Assembly (NCBI RefSeq): GCF_001680005.1 | Contig: NC_033565.1 | Span: 477,501 to 541,500 of the forward strand | DNA from: Plasmodium coatneyi | Taxonomy: Eukaryota > Apicomplexa > Aconoidasida > Haemosporida > Plasmodiidae | DNA length: 64,000 nt | Reading direction: 5' to 3' | The notes under the pieces: generated by a model | What the model was told of the DNA's origin: nothing | What the model saw: only the letters and a program-made list of their open reading frames with translations | Database searches by the model: none | Shown: piece after piece, positions 31,458-43,278 of the stretch | Layout: each line of letters begins with the position of its first letter | Position numbering within the stretch: position 1 is the stretch's first letter | Position numbers and translations under genes: made by a program

Positions 31458-34285
31458 TGGGGGAGATTGCTTAGGCGGTATGATCGGTCTGGGTAATCTT
31501 TTATGCGCGTTTATTCGCTTGCCTCATTCGCCTACTCGAATTGTGTAACAATCCTGCGGGCACATGATCCCCCACAAAAAAAGCTATGTTCACACTAGTG
31601 TGTATCTGCTGGGTTGTTTTATAATGCGAAATTAGTATGGAGTTGGGAGGGTTGCTTGTTTGCGCAGATTTTCCTCGTGACGATGACCAGTGTGCCGTAC
31701 CATGTGATGCGATTTTCCTTCTCGCCAGACCTGGAGACATTTCCTTACGTGCGAGTTAAACATGTCACCAAAGGTGAACTAACTTCCCATGAGGAGAGGT
31801 CCTAAAACGTTTCATTTCATTTCGTTTTTTTTTTTTTTTTTTTTTTTTTGTTCAATGCTATTGTATGCTTTGAAATGTTTTATTTTGCCTTACGACATAT
31901 TGTCATCATTCGCTGTGCCTTGTTCTGTTTTTACTATCTTATTTCATTTCATTCACTATTTCATTTTAGCGTAGTGTTACGTCGTTTTCTCTCCTTTTTG
32001 GAAAAATTTGTCCGCCCTTAGGAAGTATTTTTTTTTTTTAATCATTTTCCCCTCACATAATTTGCACGAACGTTCAGGTGAAAGTATGGAGGAAGAAATT
32101 AAGGATGCATGACCAAAAAAAAAAGGAGGGTTCGAAAGAGGACGCCCATTCACACAATTGCTTGTCATGCATAGAGGTTTACATAGCCGCACAAATTACA
32201 TGTCCTTTAAAATGCAACATGTAAACACGCATGTTGAACAGTATGCCCGTGTGCCTACTCATTGACAAACCACGTGTTGTCCTTAGCGCATATTTTTTTT
32301 TCGGTCCGTGAGATGTCTTCTCGTGGTTGCTACCCTGATGGATACTTCAGTTTAGCACTTTTTTCAGTCTAGTTTGAGCGACATCCCAATAAATGAACCT
32401 CATTCACTACGTCCGCCAGTAAAACCGCCCCTAACAGTTACAACACCAAATGCGCACTGCTTAACCGTTTCAATATGCTATGCAGACGTGACATTCCCAT
32501 ATCGACGTAAAAAAATAAAAACGTAGCCAGACACATGCGCGAAGGTGTCTTCACAATAGGTAAAAGGAAAAAGACACATTTGGCAGTGTGTCAACTCCAC
32601 AAAAAGAAAGTGGTCAGCGTATTTCCCCCCCAAAAGGGAGGACTACAAATCTGATGTTGTGCATAATTCTATGAATTGTCTTTAAAACAGTTTATGATTG
32701 CCCCAAGTGATAAATCAAAACAACCATCACCCCAAGTTTGTAAACTTTCCGTAAACAATCATTTTAAAGGGAGAAGAAAAAAAAAAAAAAAAAAAAAAAA
32801 TTACAATATTTTGAAAATAGCTAGCACATATTTATATGTAATTGCTTTTTCTTCGCAAAGAAAATAGCATAAAAAAAGAGTTGGTTAATAAGGAAAAAAA
32901 TTCCGTTTGCTTCTATTTACATATCCTACATATTTGACTTTGCTAGCTATACTAATGGTGGGAACAAAATTTTCTAACAAATGGGTGACGGCGTGTATAT
33001 TATATAAATAAATACACTCACACATGTGCCCCTATGGAGAAAAACACTTGAATGTGTTGCATGTGGGATTGCCTAACGACGTGGTGAAACGATAATTCAC
33101 TTCCTATAGAAACGCACCTGTGGCTATGCAGCGACAAAACTAATAAGAAAAACTTCTTGGTGAACATATCTTAAGCGAAAATTGCAAAAGAGGTAAAAAA
33201 ATCGTTCTTTTGGGAAAAATTACCCCCTTCGGATGGATTGTACAGAATAATCACAATTGTGTTCAATCGTCTAAACTTAAAAAAGATCGCTGCATAAAGT
33301 GACACGTGGAAAATTGTCCATGTACAAAATTGCCAACGGGATGATGAAACGTTACCAAATTTTTCGGCCCAAATAAAAAAAAAAAAAAAAAAAAAAAAGA
33401 ATAACTTGTTTAAAAAAAAAAAGAAGAATTGGTTTAAGAAAAAAAAAGAATAACTGGTTAAAAAAAAAAAAGAGAAAAACTGAAGAAGGGCAAAACGGTT
33501 AACGATAATATAAGGCAAGTAAGAAAAAAAAAAAAAAAAAAAAAAAACAATTAGCTAATGGGCAAAGCTGCATTTTTAACAAATTTACATAGAACTGTGA
33601 AGGTTAGCAATAACGTTTAATGAGCACTTTTCACGAATGCATAACTCGAATAGAACATGCGTAGCTTCCCTTTGCACGAGGTACTACTTCTGTTTCATTT
33701 TTGTATCCGTCGTACTTGCATATGCTGAACAGTAATGCTTTAGAGGAAAAAAAATATATGTATATATTGTATGCATTTGCAAGTGCATCCCATCGGCGTC
33801 CACATCATCAAAGTTAATGCTACATAGGCTTAACACGCCAGGTGAGTGCACTTAAATGGCTAGACTGCACACGAGCATGTGTTTTATGTGAGCCAATTTC
33901 CCCCACCACTGAGGCGGCATTTGTTTGTTTGGAAACTTTATATGCACAGGCGCATCACCTGAGCAAGTTTCAAATGGTGTAGACTGCCTTAACCTATGCG
34001 CTTACATTGCTCATTTTGTGTTTTTCCATTTTGATGCCTTCTCCAATTTGTTACAGTCCGGATGGAGGCCGATATAAACACATGAGTAGATATGTATAGA
34101 CTCCCTTTTTTATGACTTCCCCCCCACCGTTATGTGCAATCGGTTCATATTTACCTCCCTGCCCACGTAGGAATACAAATCCGGGATGGTATTAAGCAGG
34201 TCCTATTCCGTTTGTCCATTTTTGGGAGCATTCTTTTATTACATTTTTATCCATTTTTCCATGCCACCGGTAACGCATTATTACT
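31458..34285. promoter_or_regulatory. Divergent intergenic region between the F-box and UFD1-type genes
   Basis: The two genes start at either end, so this must hold both promoters. It has poly(T) at 31827-31849, poly(A) at 32777-32800, 33375-33398 and 33522-33547, and no supportable gene. I did not identify a specific transcription-factor site. Confidence 0.55.
33375..33476. repeat. Poly(A) blocks alternating with AAGAATAACTGGTT-like words
   Basis: Four A-tracts of 9-24 bases are separated by three related 14-base words (AGAATAACTTGTTT, GAAGAATTGGTTTAAG, AGAATAACTGGTT). The unit is about 28-31 bases long. Confidence 0.75.
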
Positions 34286-36857
34286 ATGGATGATGATTTC
34301 GCTAGAGCGGTGAATAAATTTAATGCCAATTTGGGGATTCACAAGAAGAGTTCTAGTAGAAATCTGGGTGAGAAAAAAGAAAAAAAGGAAAAAAAGAGTG
34401 ATGATGAAAATGGCAATAAGCTGAAGGAAGACTTGGAGCTACATTATATACACAACTCGAACAACAAAATATGCCAAAAGTTTTTGACCCTGCCCTTGAG
34501 CGCCAAGGTGGACAGGCTGAATAGCCACTCGGATAAGGTCATCCTGGTAAGTGGAGCTCATTCAGCACGATGGTAGCGGTGGTACAGATGGAGCTTCTAA
34601 CCGTGGAGGTGTCCATCATGTCCTTCATGATAGATGCAGCAGTAGGATCCCCCCCTGTCGTGTGTTAGTCCAGCGCGAACGTCCACCTGTATGGTTGCCC
34701 CATTTTCGTCGAGCTCATCCTCAACGACCCAAATGGGAACGGACGTTCGCACAGCAAATCTCTAAAAGGCAAAATGGTGAGGGGTGGAAGTTTCCATTTT
34801 TACATATGCCATAGTGCATTGCAGATGGATGTTTTCGCCCCGCTCTATTTTGTTCATTTTGAATACGTTCATAAGTAGCTCTTTAATTACTTGAACATAA
34901 GATGTAATTAATGTCACGCGTGAATGTACACTTCGGCGGGTGTAACACCATTTGTACGGTGAGGTGGAAGTGCCAAATGGGGAACCACGAAGGGGGAACG
35001 AATGTGAATGTGCGGGGGATATTCCCTCCCCCTTGTTGTGAAGTGCACTTGTAGAGGTTCACACATTCCCACCCATGCACCCCCGTTCAGCCGGTGTCCA
35101 TCTTGAAAACGCTCGAGAAGGGATTCTACCAAAGCGAAGTGGAGTTCCCCTACACCTTCAGCCTGAAGAACGTACAAAACAGCTACATCACGCATGTGTG
35201 CGTCCTAGAGTTCAGCTCAAACGAAGGAATCATACACGTATCAGAAAATGTAAAAGAAAACTTAGGAATTAAGCAAAACAGCGGAATCGTTCGATTATTA
35301 GTAACCTATGCAAATATACCCAAATGTGATTTTATCAAATTTGAGTCATTAAATGAAAATACCAGTAATATAAAATTTATGAAAAATTTACTACAAAATG
35401 AGTTGAGTTTAAATTATAGTACCTTGACCTTGGGGGACTATGTCCATATTAACAACCTAAGTTTCTACATAAGTGAATTAGAACCAGATAATGCCGTGTC
35501 GCTAATAAATACCGACATCACCGTCGATATATGTGAAAGGAAAAATGTGGGAGAGAAGAAAGACGAGTCTTCAAATCGCCTGAGCGACTTTTATGAACCC
35601 ATAAACACCACAGATGTGACTATTAACAGTAGTATTAAAAAAGAAATGAAAAAATATAAGTACTTTTTCCATTACTCCTTTTTGGATCTGCTCAAAAAGG
35701 ATAAAATTGAAATAAAGATTTCGCTGCATTCTAATGGTGCACATAACGATATGGACTTGTATGTGTCCTTTCCTCCGTACGACTCTGTATCCGATGTGCT
35801 GCACCATTTGCACTTTGACGATCTTAGTAAAGACGTCACCATAAATAGGGACCTCATGATAAAGTCTCTGATGCTACACTTTGCCTGCTTTGCGGAGGAG
35901 ACTGGAGATGGTAAAACAGATGGGGTTCCACCAGGAGACAACCCGCCAAGCGTCACCTCAATTGCGTCCGAAAAGGAGGTCCCCCAAAGTACACCTCAGC
36001 AGGAGGAAGACCCCTTCCTTGAATACATATACGATCAGTATTTCCCCCACCTAATGTACCTTGCCATTTCGTGCTCAGCCGAAACGGAGGTGCAATACAC
36101 TTTATCGATGAAAGTCACCAGTGAAGGTGAGATGGAGTCACGGAAGAGGGACGAAGCAGAGGGAAAGGGTAACCCCCCCTCCGCCAGCACAGCCATTAAA
36201 CCAACCGCAACTTCGAGCAGCGGTCAAAAGTTCGTAAAATGTGACAATTGCCTAAAAGACATTTCTGAGAATAACCTGAGCATGCATCAAATTCACTGCC
36301 TAAAAAATATCTCCCTATGTAATATATGCAAAAAGAGTTTCCAAAAAAAGAACCTTTCCAATCATACCCATTGTGACATATGTAATGAAGGAATAAGTAC
36401 ATCCGACAGGAAGAAACATAACTACACGTGGCACACAAAAATAAAATGTGCATGTGAAAAATATTTTTATAAAAAACAATTCATTTTCCATCAAGCGTTA
36501 TTCTGTCCGAAGAAAATTATCTTTTGCTCCTACTGTAACGTATTTACGACAGCCTCTACAAGCGTCTACAATGAAGACTACATTTTGGCAAATTTTCTCG
36601 ACAAATTTGATGACCACGAAAATTTTACGTCCAAATCGGTCCCCTATTACATGCACTTACTGCATACCAATTTTTCGTACTTTGTTAAATATATAAATCA
36701 AACGGAGCATGAAAAATACTGCGGATCCAAGTCAGCCATTTGTATATTTTGCAAAACGAACATGCACAGGAACAGGTACTTGGCGCATTTGATGTTTTTC
36801 CATGACAAGGATAAGAAGGAGGCCTTCACCCTAATCAATGAAAATTTGGAAGATTAG
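34286..36857 (+). CDS. UFD1-domain protein fused to Cys/His zinc fingers (PRLI-interacting factor K-like), two exons
   Basis: Exons are 34286-34546 and 35091-36857, donor CTG|GTAAGT and acceptor CGTTCAG|CCGGTG, phase 0, 675 residues. The splice rebuilds KVILPVSILKTLEKG, the equivalent of UFD1 R-V-V-L-P-P-S-A-L-D-Q-L. The UFD1 fold continues through VCVLEFSSNEGIIHV, NSGIVRLLVTYANIPK, TLGDYVHI and ELEPDNAVSLINTDITVD (to about residue 235). UFD1 partners CDC48/p97 in handling ubiquitinated proteins. Unlike canonical UFD1, the C-terminus (about 470-665) is a string of CX2C...HX3-5C/H fingers (KCDNCLKDI, CNICKKSF, HCDICNEGI, FCSYCNVF, ICIFCKTNM) like TRAF/XAF1-type fingers. The same fusion occurs in the plant PRLI-interacting factor K. 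The linker (about 365-465) is low complexity. The basic N-terminus (KKSSSRN...KKEKKEKK) is polar, not a signal peptide. It is distinct from the classical UFD1 and from the apicoplast-periplastid UFD1. Confidence 0.88.
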
Positions 36858-39011
36858 GATAGTGTATCTGTCAGTCTCTTTTTTGTTTCACCCACGGGAG
36901 ATGTCCCACTCAGTCGGTTGGGAGTACCCACGTCTATGCATGTGCTCGTTTTTGCGCCGTAGAGCGCACATTCGTTTCTACCATCGTTTGTATCATCGTT
37001 TGTACCATCGTTTGTACCATCGTTTGTTTGGAAATGTTACCGTGTGATGACTCCACCACATGATCATTTCCCCATATGATCCGCCCCCCCTTTTTTTTTT
37101 TTTTTGTCCTTGTAAGACTCACTCGTGAGTTTTGTTGCCCCTGTGTGATGGGTACTGTGGCCCAGGTGCGCAGGGCATCATGTTTGCACTTTATTGTATA
37201 AGTTTTTTTTTTCTCTCTTTTTCAATAAAAGCGTTTAACAACGGATGAGGAACACAAAAAATTTTGATTAAATCTTTTAAAGTGAAATTTGTGTAACATT
37301 CGGAGTGCCATGTACTAGTACACATTTAAGAAAAAGGGAGAAGGACAGGTATGTCCACGCGGATGGGCGAAAATGCAGAGGAAAAAAGAAAAAAATAAAA
37401 TACATCCTCATTGCAACATTTCCTTTTGCGCGATTTTTCCGATTTGGCCTCTTACCACATCTGACGTTGTCACTGTACCTATTTCAGAAAAATACGTCAC
37501 ATTCCTTTGCTGCCACTTTGCGGGAGGAAATTACGACCAGTTGGGTAACACCACCCAAGGGGACATAACCAATCATTCGTCTGCTTCCGCGCCTCGCCTA
37601 CACCTCATTTTTTAAAACTGCTTTTTCTCATCTTAGAATAATTCGTAAAAAGTGGAAAAAAAAAGGGACGAACAAATTTGTACATCTGTTGAATCATTTT
37701 TATTTTTGCATTAACAAAATTGAGAGTCTTTTTTCCCCCCCTAATTAATGAGGTGCCCAAAAAAGCGCAAAATATAGGAATGCACAGCGACGGCATACTG
37801 CACATTAATACGGGTAAAATGTTTTTTCCCCTCTTCGCTGTTCCTTCCCCGTTGCAGATGAGCGTAGGTACTTCTATGTAAGTATATTTTAACGCAGGTA
37901 AGTATGCCCTGAAACGGTAAATGCCCCCCATTCTATGGCGCTTCTTCACGCGCAGAAACATCTACCTGAAGGTGAACTGTGGATGTACGTTTTGCCACAC
38001 AAGGCACCCGCATGCATTGGGGCATACTTTTACGCCCCGAAGATGCAAACTCCTCGCTGGAAAAAAAAAATTGTAAAAAAAAAAAAAAAAAAAAAGAACC
38101 CTCAAAAGTGCAGCTTCAGAAGGAAACGTAAAAAAAAGGAACATTTCTGAATTTTTATCTTCCCCTTAAAGAAAAAGATACATGCGTAAATTAATATATG
38201 TACATGTATAGCCATAGAGGAATAGGTAGATTAATATGTATATATTTTACTTGTACATGATGATTTAATCCGTGTGGCTATAATTTTCCCAGGCGATCGT
38301 TCATAAACAAGTAGCCGCTTCCCTGCGCCTTTTCAACTCTTACTTTCCATTGGCACAATTTTTTTTTTTTTTTTTTGGATTCCTAATATTGAAGTGAAAA
38401 GTATGCACAAAAAAAAGGATGAGAGAAGCAACATAAAAATAACAGATCAAAAACGCATCTGTTTTGTTTGGTCATATTTGTGTTGAAAAATGCCTCCAAG
38501 TAGAACCGTCCCTTCTACATAAATAGAAACGCATTTTTATATCTTCACCATATCTTCCACGTGTTACACTTTTTTTTTTCCTCTTCAGTTTGACATGTGA
38601 CGATATGTTATACACCATTTTAGCTTAGCCCCCTTTTCGTTTTGTCCTTGTAAAAATGTTACAAGTTCGAATGTTTCAGTCCGATCCCGTTTAGAGGCAA
38701 CAGATACGTGCATCTGTGTATAAACTTGCATATTCCAAGTTTGTTTGAACAACCGCATGCCAACCGCATAGTGGCAACAGGAAGAGCAGTAGAAGATCTC
38801 CCCCCACACACACGCGTACACCCTCGAGGAAGGCCCCCCTGAGCCAGAAACGAACATGCTTAAGCATACAAACCAAGTTAATTCCATCCATTTCTAGCCA
38901 ACTTGTATGTATTTACATCATATATATCATAGGGCATACTACAACACCTTCCAACAAGACAGATCGTCAGTAGACGCGTACAATCTGTACCTATTTGTGA
39001 TCTACCTTAAA
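36858..39011. other. Intergenic: UFD1-type 3' end and TOM22 upstream DNA
   Basis: Contains poly(T) runs at 37090-37105 and 38358-38377, a long poly(A) at 38077-38094, and TATATGTACATGTATAG near 38192. The open frame in front of TOM22 (from 38907) is an upstream extension without coding character. No other gene seen. Confidence 0.6.
36971..37028. repeat. 12-bp tandem repeat, unit ACCATCGTTTGT
   Basis: Four to five near-identical 12-base units just downstream of the UFD1-type gene, probably in its 3' untranslated region. Confidence 0.9.
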
Positions 39012-39329
39012 ATGGGAATGATACTTTCCAAAATTTCTACCAATGATGAAGAGGGTCGATTATTGCTTTCGAAAAATGGCTTACTAAATTTTCAGAAGAA
39101 GGACACTGTGAGATTTAGGCAAAAATTAAAAATACTAAAAAATAGAATAAATGTTTTTTTAAAAAAAGGATTTAAGACTACATCTTGGGTGATGTGGGTT
39201 GCAGGCGTATCTGTGGTGGTCCTCATTACTCCTATTGCGTTCCAGTACGAGAAGGAATGCCAGTTGTTCGAAATGCAGGCCCAGTTTTTGCAGGCGCAGC
39301 AGGCGGCTAATGTTCCCCAGTTGAACTGA
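39012..39329 (+). CDS. TOM22: TOM22: mitochondrial import receptor subunit (tail-anchored)
   Basis: I chose the ATG at 39012 (MGMILSKISTN), giving 105 residues; the frame is open to 38907 but the extra 35 residues look random. The protein has a polar, basic cytosolic part (about residues 1-57, ending NRINVFLKKGFKTT), one membrane helix (SWVMWVAGVSVVVLITPIAF, about 59-78), and a short C-terminal part in the intermembrane space rich in Gln/Ala (MQAQFLQAQQAANVPQLN). This is the layout of TOM22/TOM9, the central organiser of the outer-membrane import pore that binds presequence proteins with TOM20 and TOM40. The cytosolic domain is shorter and much less acidic than in fungi and animals, as in plants and other protists. 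In P. falciparum TOM22 lies in this same block (PF3D7_0524700 as I recall). It converges on the apicoplast L12 gene. Confidence 0.85.
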   Translation: MGMILSKISTNDEEGRLLLSKNGLLNFQKKDTVRFRQKLKILKNRINVFLKKGFKTTSWVMWVAGVSVVVLITPIAFQYEKECQLFEMQAQFLQAQQAANVPQLN

Positions 39330-40487
39330 CATATCTGCGGTGCGGTCAGAAGTGCTGAAGCTGTTGTAGAATTTTTCCGAGCAGTAACTGCAGGGGTGGC
39401 AACAAGTCTTGGCACAGGTCTTGCCACCTAGCAAGATGTGTCTGTGCGTGGATTTCCCAAAAAACATACCTCATCTTTTAAACAAGCACTCATAATCAGC
39501 TAAGCTAACACAAGCAATTTGCAAAAAAGACATTTTTCGTGTACTTTAATTGGTTAGCCGTTATTGGTTTGCTATATATTTTTTTTTATTTTTATTCCTC
39601 TCGGGAACATTTTAATCAAGGGGTATACCATAAGTACATGCATGTACACATAAATGAATAAACCTATGTATGTGCACCCGCCCCCACCCATGTGGGGTTT
39701 TTTCCCTTCACGCGCAGAGGAATTTTCTTTCATTTTGAAGCGCATAATTTGAAGTTCATAAATTAAACCTTTTGGAGTCAACATTTTTCACCGTGAAAAT
39801 GTTCACCCTCAATGTTTGCACAATTTGACGCCGGCAAAATTGTCCTTCATATTTTACTCCTCCCAACTTGAACCTCGCGACGTCGTCATTTTTTAATTTT
39901 TTTATTCCCACCTGGTACGTATAACTGTAGTGAACAAAACGGTTTGATTGAAAAAACAAAATGGAAATACCAGTTTATTGGAAATGTTCGTTTTTCAAAA
40001 AAACAACTGAAAAAAAAAAAATCATTTTTTTAGAAAAAATGCATACAAAGGGGCACATTAGTAGGGCTGATAAATGCGAAGGGGGGCATTCAAGATGGGG
40101 AAAGGAAAACCAATTTTGGAAATAAAAAAAATGAATAAATGAATAATACGCAGGTGGATACCCTACGTGTGGATCCCCCCTTACATATACCCACACACAA
40201 ATGCGGTCTTTTACCAAATGGGCACCCCCATGGGGAGATGACAACCTCCGTGAATGCTGCGCAGAGAAGGGTAATTCGCCCGAGCAAGCAATGACTGATT
40301 TAACATGGACTACCCTTCGTGCGTACCAAACGGATAAATGATTGGCACGAAAGGGGTGATCCGTGCATGTAAACAAAAAAAAAGACACCTAAAATAGGAA
40401 AGCAACACAAGGCAGATGAACGTACATTACGTGCGAATCCTAATAAACGAAGCATTTTCGCACAAAATGGACAACCCTGCAACGAAA
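39330..40487. other. Convergent intergenic region between TOM22 and L12
   Basis: Holds two 3' ends. Poly(T)/poly(A) near 39580-39592 and 40008-40021; antisense open frames at 39092-39467 overlap TOM22 and look like chance. Confidence 0.6.
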
Positions 40488-41225
40488 CTACTTCAGCTTA
40501 ACAATACCCCCAGCCTCTGTAAGTTTGGCCTTCCACTTGTCAGCCGTTTCTTTGTTAATTTTTTCAAAAAGAGTTTGGGGTAAGTTATCTACCAAGTCCT
40601 TGGCTTGTTTCAAATTGAGGTCCTTCTTAATCTCCTTAACGATCTTAATGATGGGGATTTTTTTATTGGGTTCTATATTTTCTAGGATCAAATCGTAGAC
40701 CTTATTTTCGTCATTCTCTTCCTCAGCGTTTGCATCTGCTGCATTTTGTTTGTTGTCCTGCTCATTGGCAGAAGCACCTATAGTCTGTCTGGTGTCCACT
40801 GAAAAGGTGGTCTCAATTTGTTTCACTAGTTCGCTTGCTTCCAACAATGTTAGCTCTTTCAAACTTTCTATAATTCTATTTACCTTTTCGCTACCTAAGG
40901 CAAATTTCTGTCTTCCACTACATGCATCCTTTTTTAGAATTACTCCATTTTTATAATTCAAATAATTCTTCCTTCGAAGATTATCACCGATTCTTTTTTC
41001 CGTATATATAAGGTAGATATAGCTCATCTTACTCTGCCTCTTCAAAAACGTCAAACAGCTGACATATCCCAGGAAGGATGCTACTATGTATGTGAGGCAC
41101 AGGAGCCAGAACCCCCTCCTGCTAAGTTTGCCTGGTCGTTTATTCCTCAATTTTGTCCTTTTCCCTTCGCACACTTTGGCTTTCCTTCTGACCAGTGCTT
41201 TATATGTTCTTCCTTTATTACTCAT
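40488..41225 (-). CDS. Ribosomal protein L7/L12, apicoplast-targeted
   Basis: A 245-residue protein whose C-terminal 70 residues (from about 175: VYDLILENIEPNKKIPIIKIV, then NLKQAKDLVDNLPQTLFEKIN and KWKAKLTEAGGIVKLK) are the bacterial L12 C-terminal domain that recruits translation factors on the ribosome stalk. KQAKDLVD matches the conserved K-E-A-K-D-L-V-E helix. Before it lies the N-terminal dimerisation region (RIIESLKELTLLEASELVKQIE, about 114-136) and a polar hinge. Residues 1-110 are a leader: about 37 very basic residues, a hydrophobic segment (FWLLCLTYIVASFLGYVSCLTFL, about 39-61), then a basic Asn/Lys/Tyr-rich stretch. A hydrophobic signal followed by a basic transit region is the bipartite apicoplast address, here with the hydrophobic part set back from the start. 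The bacterial-type domain and leader favour apicoplast over mitochondrion. Confidence 0.9.
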   Translation of the reverse strand: MSNKGRTYKALVRRKAKVCEGKRTKLRNKRPGKLSRRGFWLLCLTYIVASFLGYVSCLTFLKRQSKMSYIYLIYTEKRIGDNLRRKNYLNYKNGVILKKDACSGRQKFALGSEKVNRIIESLKELTLLEASELVKQIETTFSVDTRQTIGASANEQDNKQNAADANAEEENDENKVYDLILENIEPNKKIPIIKIVKEIKKDLNLKQAKDLVDNLPQTLFEKINKETADKWKAKLTEAGGIVKLK

Positions 41226-42214
41226 TCTTCAAAATTAGGCATTTTTAACTCGTTCTTTTTTTGTGCGTGTGTTTTTTTGTCACTGCTGCTGGATTTATGC
41301 GTATGGATAAGGGGCAAAGTTGTCACTCCTTGTGGCAGCTCAGCACTGTGCTGATTTGAGCGAAGATGCTACACCTCCTCCTCCTGGAGAATTCCCGAAC
41401 GGTGTGCGTTTTGTATAATTACTCAATTGAGACGACCTTTTACATTTTACCTTCTTTTCTTTTCCCCTCCTGATTGGGTGTTAAAAAGGCGCTGCTTTAT
41501 AGCAGTGTTCCTTTTCCTTATGGGTAAATGCTGAACAGGTAGGCAAAATTATCTGCCCAGCGAGGGAACCTTGTCGAAATGGTGAAGAAGCGCAACGCTT
41601 GGAGGTACGGCGTAATAGCGAAAGGCTTCTTCCCATGCGCCTAGCGGATTTACACATCTTTCAAGATGCGCCTTCCGGTAGCCTCACATGGTTTGCAGCT
41701 TTGTGTTTCCCTTCGTGTTTTCCTTCGCGTAGCTTCACCGATTGACCCCCAGCTCGGCTCGATTGGTGAAGCAAACATTCAACTGGTCAACTAGGCCGCC
41801 TTCCCATGTGATGCGTTTCCAACCGACTGAAGTGCATCCGTTTGGGGTGTGGAAGTATGGCCGAAAAATGCATGTACGCTTAAACACATGCATGAGTATG
41901 TTCGCGCCTCTTTTTTATCTCGTGCCCCCGGGTTAACCCGCTCGAAAATGCTACCTGGGGCTCATTCGGAGGAGCGCAAAGTAGTGCCAAGGTGTAAGTC
42001 CGTAAAGAAAATTACTAACGAGTGAGCATTTGTTTAAAAAAAAAATTACGCAGAAAATCGTCGATAAGGCAAAATATCGTTAATAAAAAAAACCCTGTTG
42101 ATAAACGTACGGGGGGAGAAAACAGGAATAACCTGGCAAGGAAGTGGGGACGTGACTTAAACATATTAAGCAGCCAGCATAACCCCACCAGAATGTAACA
42201 AACAAATGGGGAAA

Positions 42215-42248
<34 letters not shown>

Positions 42249-42555
42249 CCTAACTAGCCATATGTGCATATTACACAACTAAAAAAAAACAGCCATTACT
42301 TCCAACATGGAAAGAAGCCATCACACGATTGTGTGGTCCTCCAAAGTGTGTGCAGGACTTATAAGAATATATATTTTTTTTTCCATCTGTATAAACAGAG
42401 CATATATTCTTTTACACTGGGTTAGGTTTAATCCGATTTAAGGTTCCCTTTTTAAAGTATGACATAAGGATTTGCTTCCAGCTGATGGAGGCTACTAACG
42501 TTTCCTTTTAGCATAAACGGGGGAAGAAGAGAAAATCCTTTTCGAGGTGTGTCCC
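41226..42555. other. Intergenic: L12 upstream DNA and 3' end of the next minus-strand gene
   Basis: Contains a 28-base poly(A) at 42216-42243 and AT-rich DNA near 42360-42420. The 64-codon frame at 41742-41936 shows no resemblance to a known family. No supportable gene. Confidence 0.6.
42216..42243 (+). repeat. Longest poly(A) tract of the window (28 A)
   Basis: A pure run of 28 adenines between L12 and the small acidic gene, an example of the many A/T tracts between genes here. Confidence 0.85.
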
Positions 42556-43087
42556 TCAGTTGATCTCACCGTCTTGGCTTGGCTCCACCATCCCCGCGTG
42601 TGTGTCCCCACCGGAGACGCACTTCACTGTGATGTCCATATCGGTCAACAGAATTTTTCTCGCGTAAGAGTCTTCACCACAAGATGACATAAATTTTTTG
42701 ACTTTAAATTCAACGTAATCTTCCTCATGGTCTTCATCATTCAATCCTATCGGTTTGGACAAGGCATCGTTAATGTCGTTTACATCGTCCGTTATGTCTA
42801 TATCAAAATATTTAACCGTTTGGATTTTCTTATTTTCGAGTTTCTTTTTGTAATGATTTACCAATTGGTGATCGTCGTTTATGATATTTACCTTTAAATT
42901 GGCTTCGTTTGACAGCTCAAAGAGGGACACGTTGTGGCGCGCAAGTTCGACCTGTTCATGGTTTTCCTGCACAGCGGCCTGCATGTTGACCCAATGGAGC
43001 GGTGTGCCGAGACGCGTACTGACTAGCTTACTATCCTCGTGTATTCCTTCACTGCCTTCCCAATCAACTTCACAAATGGCGATTTTC
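42556..43087 (-). CDS. Last exon of a small acidic, helical protein; 5' exon not identified
   Basis: From the ATG at 42984 the frame encodes 142 residues, but it stays open and protein-like upstream of that Met (ICEVDWEGSEG, then TRLGTPLHWVN) for about 34 more codons until a stop in a poly(T)/poly(A) run. Just inside the stop is a possible acceptor AAAAAG|GAAAATCG at 43088/43087, so I think a short 5' exon lies at higher coordinates. The first half is helical (QAAVQENHEQVELARHNVSL, then HYKKKLENKK); the second is acidic (DIDITDDVNDINDALSK, LNDEDHEEDYVEF). The pattern around QVELARHNVSLFELSNEANL faintly resembles the BCAS2/SPF27 splicing-factor family, but this is weak and I would not assign it. 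Divergent from the DRG1 gene. Confidence 0.6.
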
Positions 43088-43278
43088 CTTTTTTAAAAAA
43101 AAAAAAAAATTCTCATCACACATTCGCAAACGTATAATTACGCTCTCCTTTTTTCGAAGCGGTATGACAAAATTGTGGGTTGCAATTTTGCTAGTATTGT
43201 TTGTTGCCCCGTTGGAGTGGTGAGTACGCTTATGTCTGGCAAAAATTTTGGGACCCCTTTTTTGTGCCTTTAAGACGC

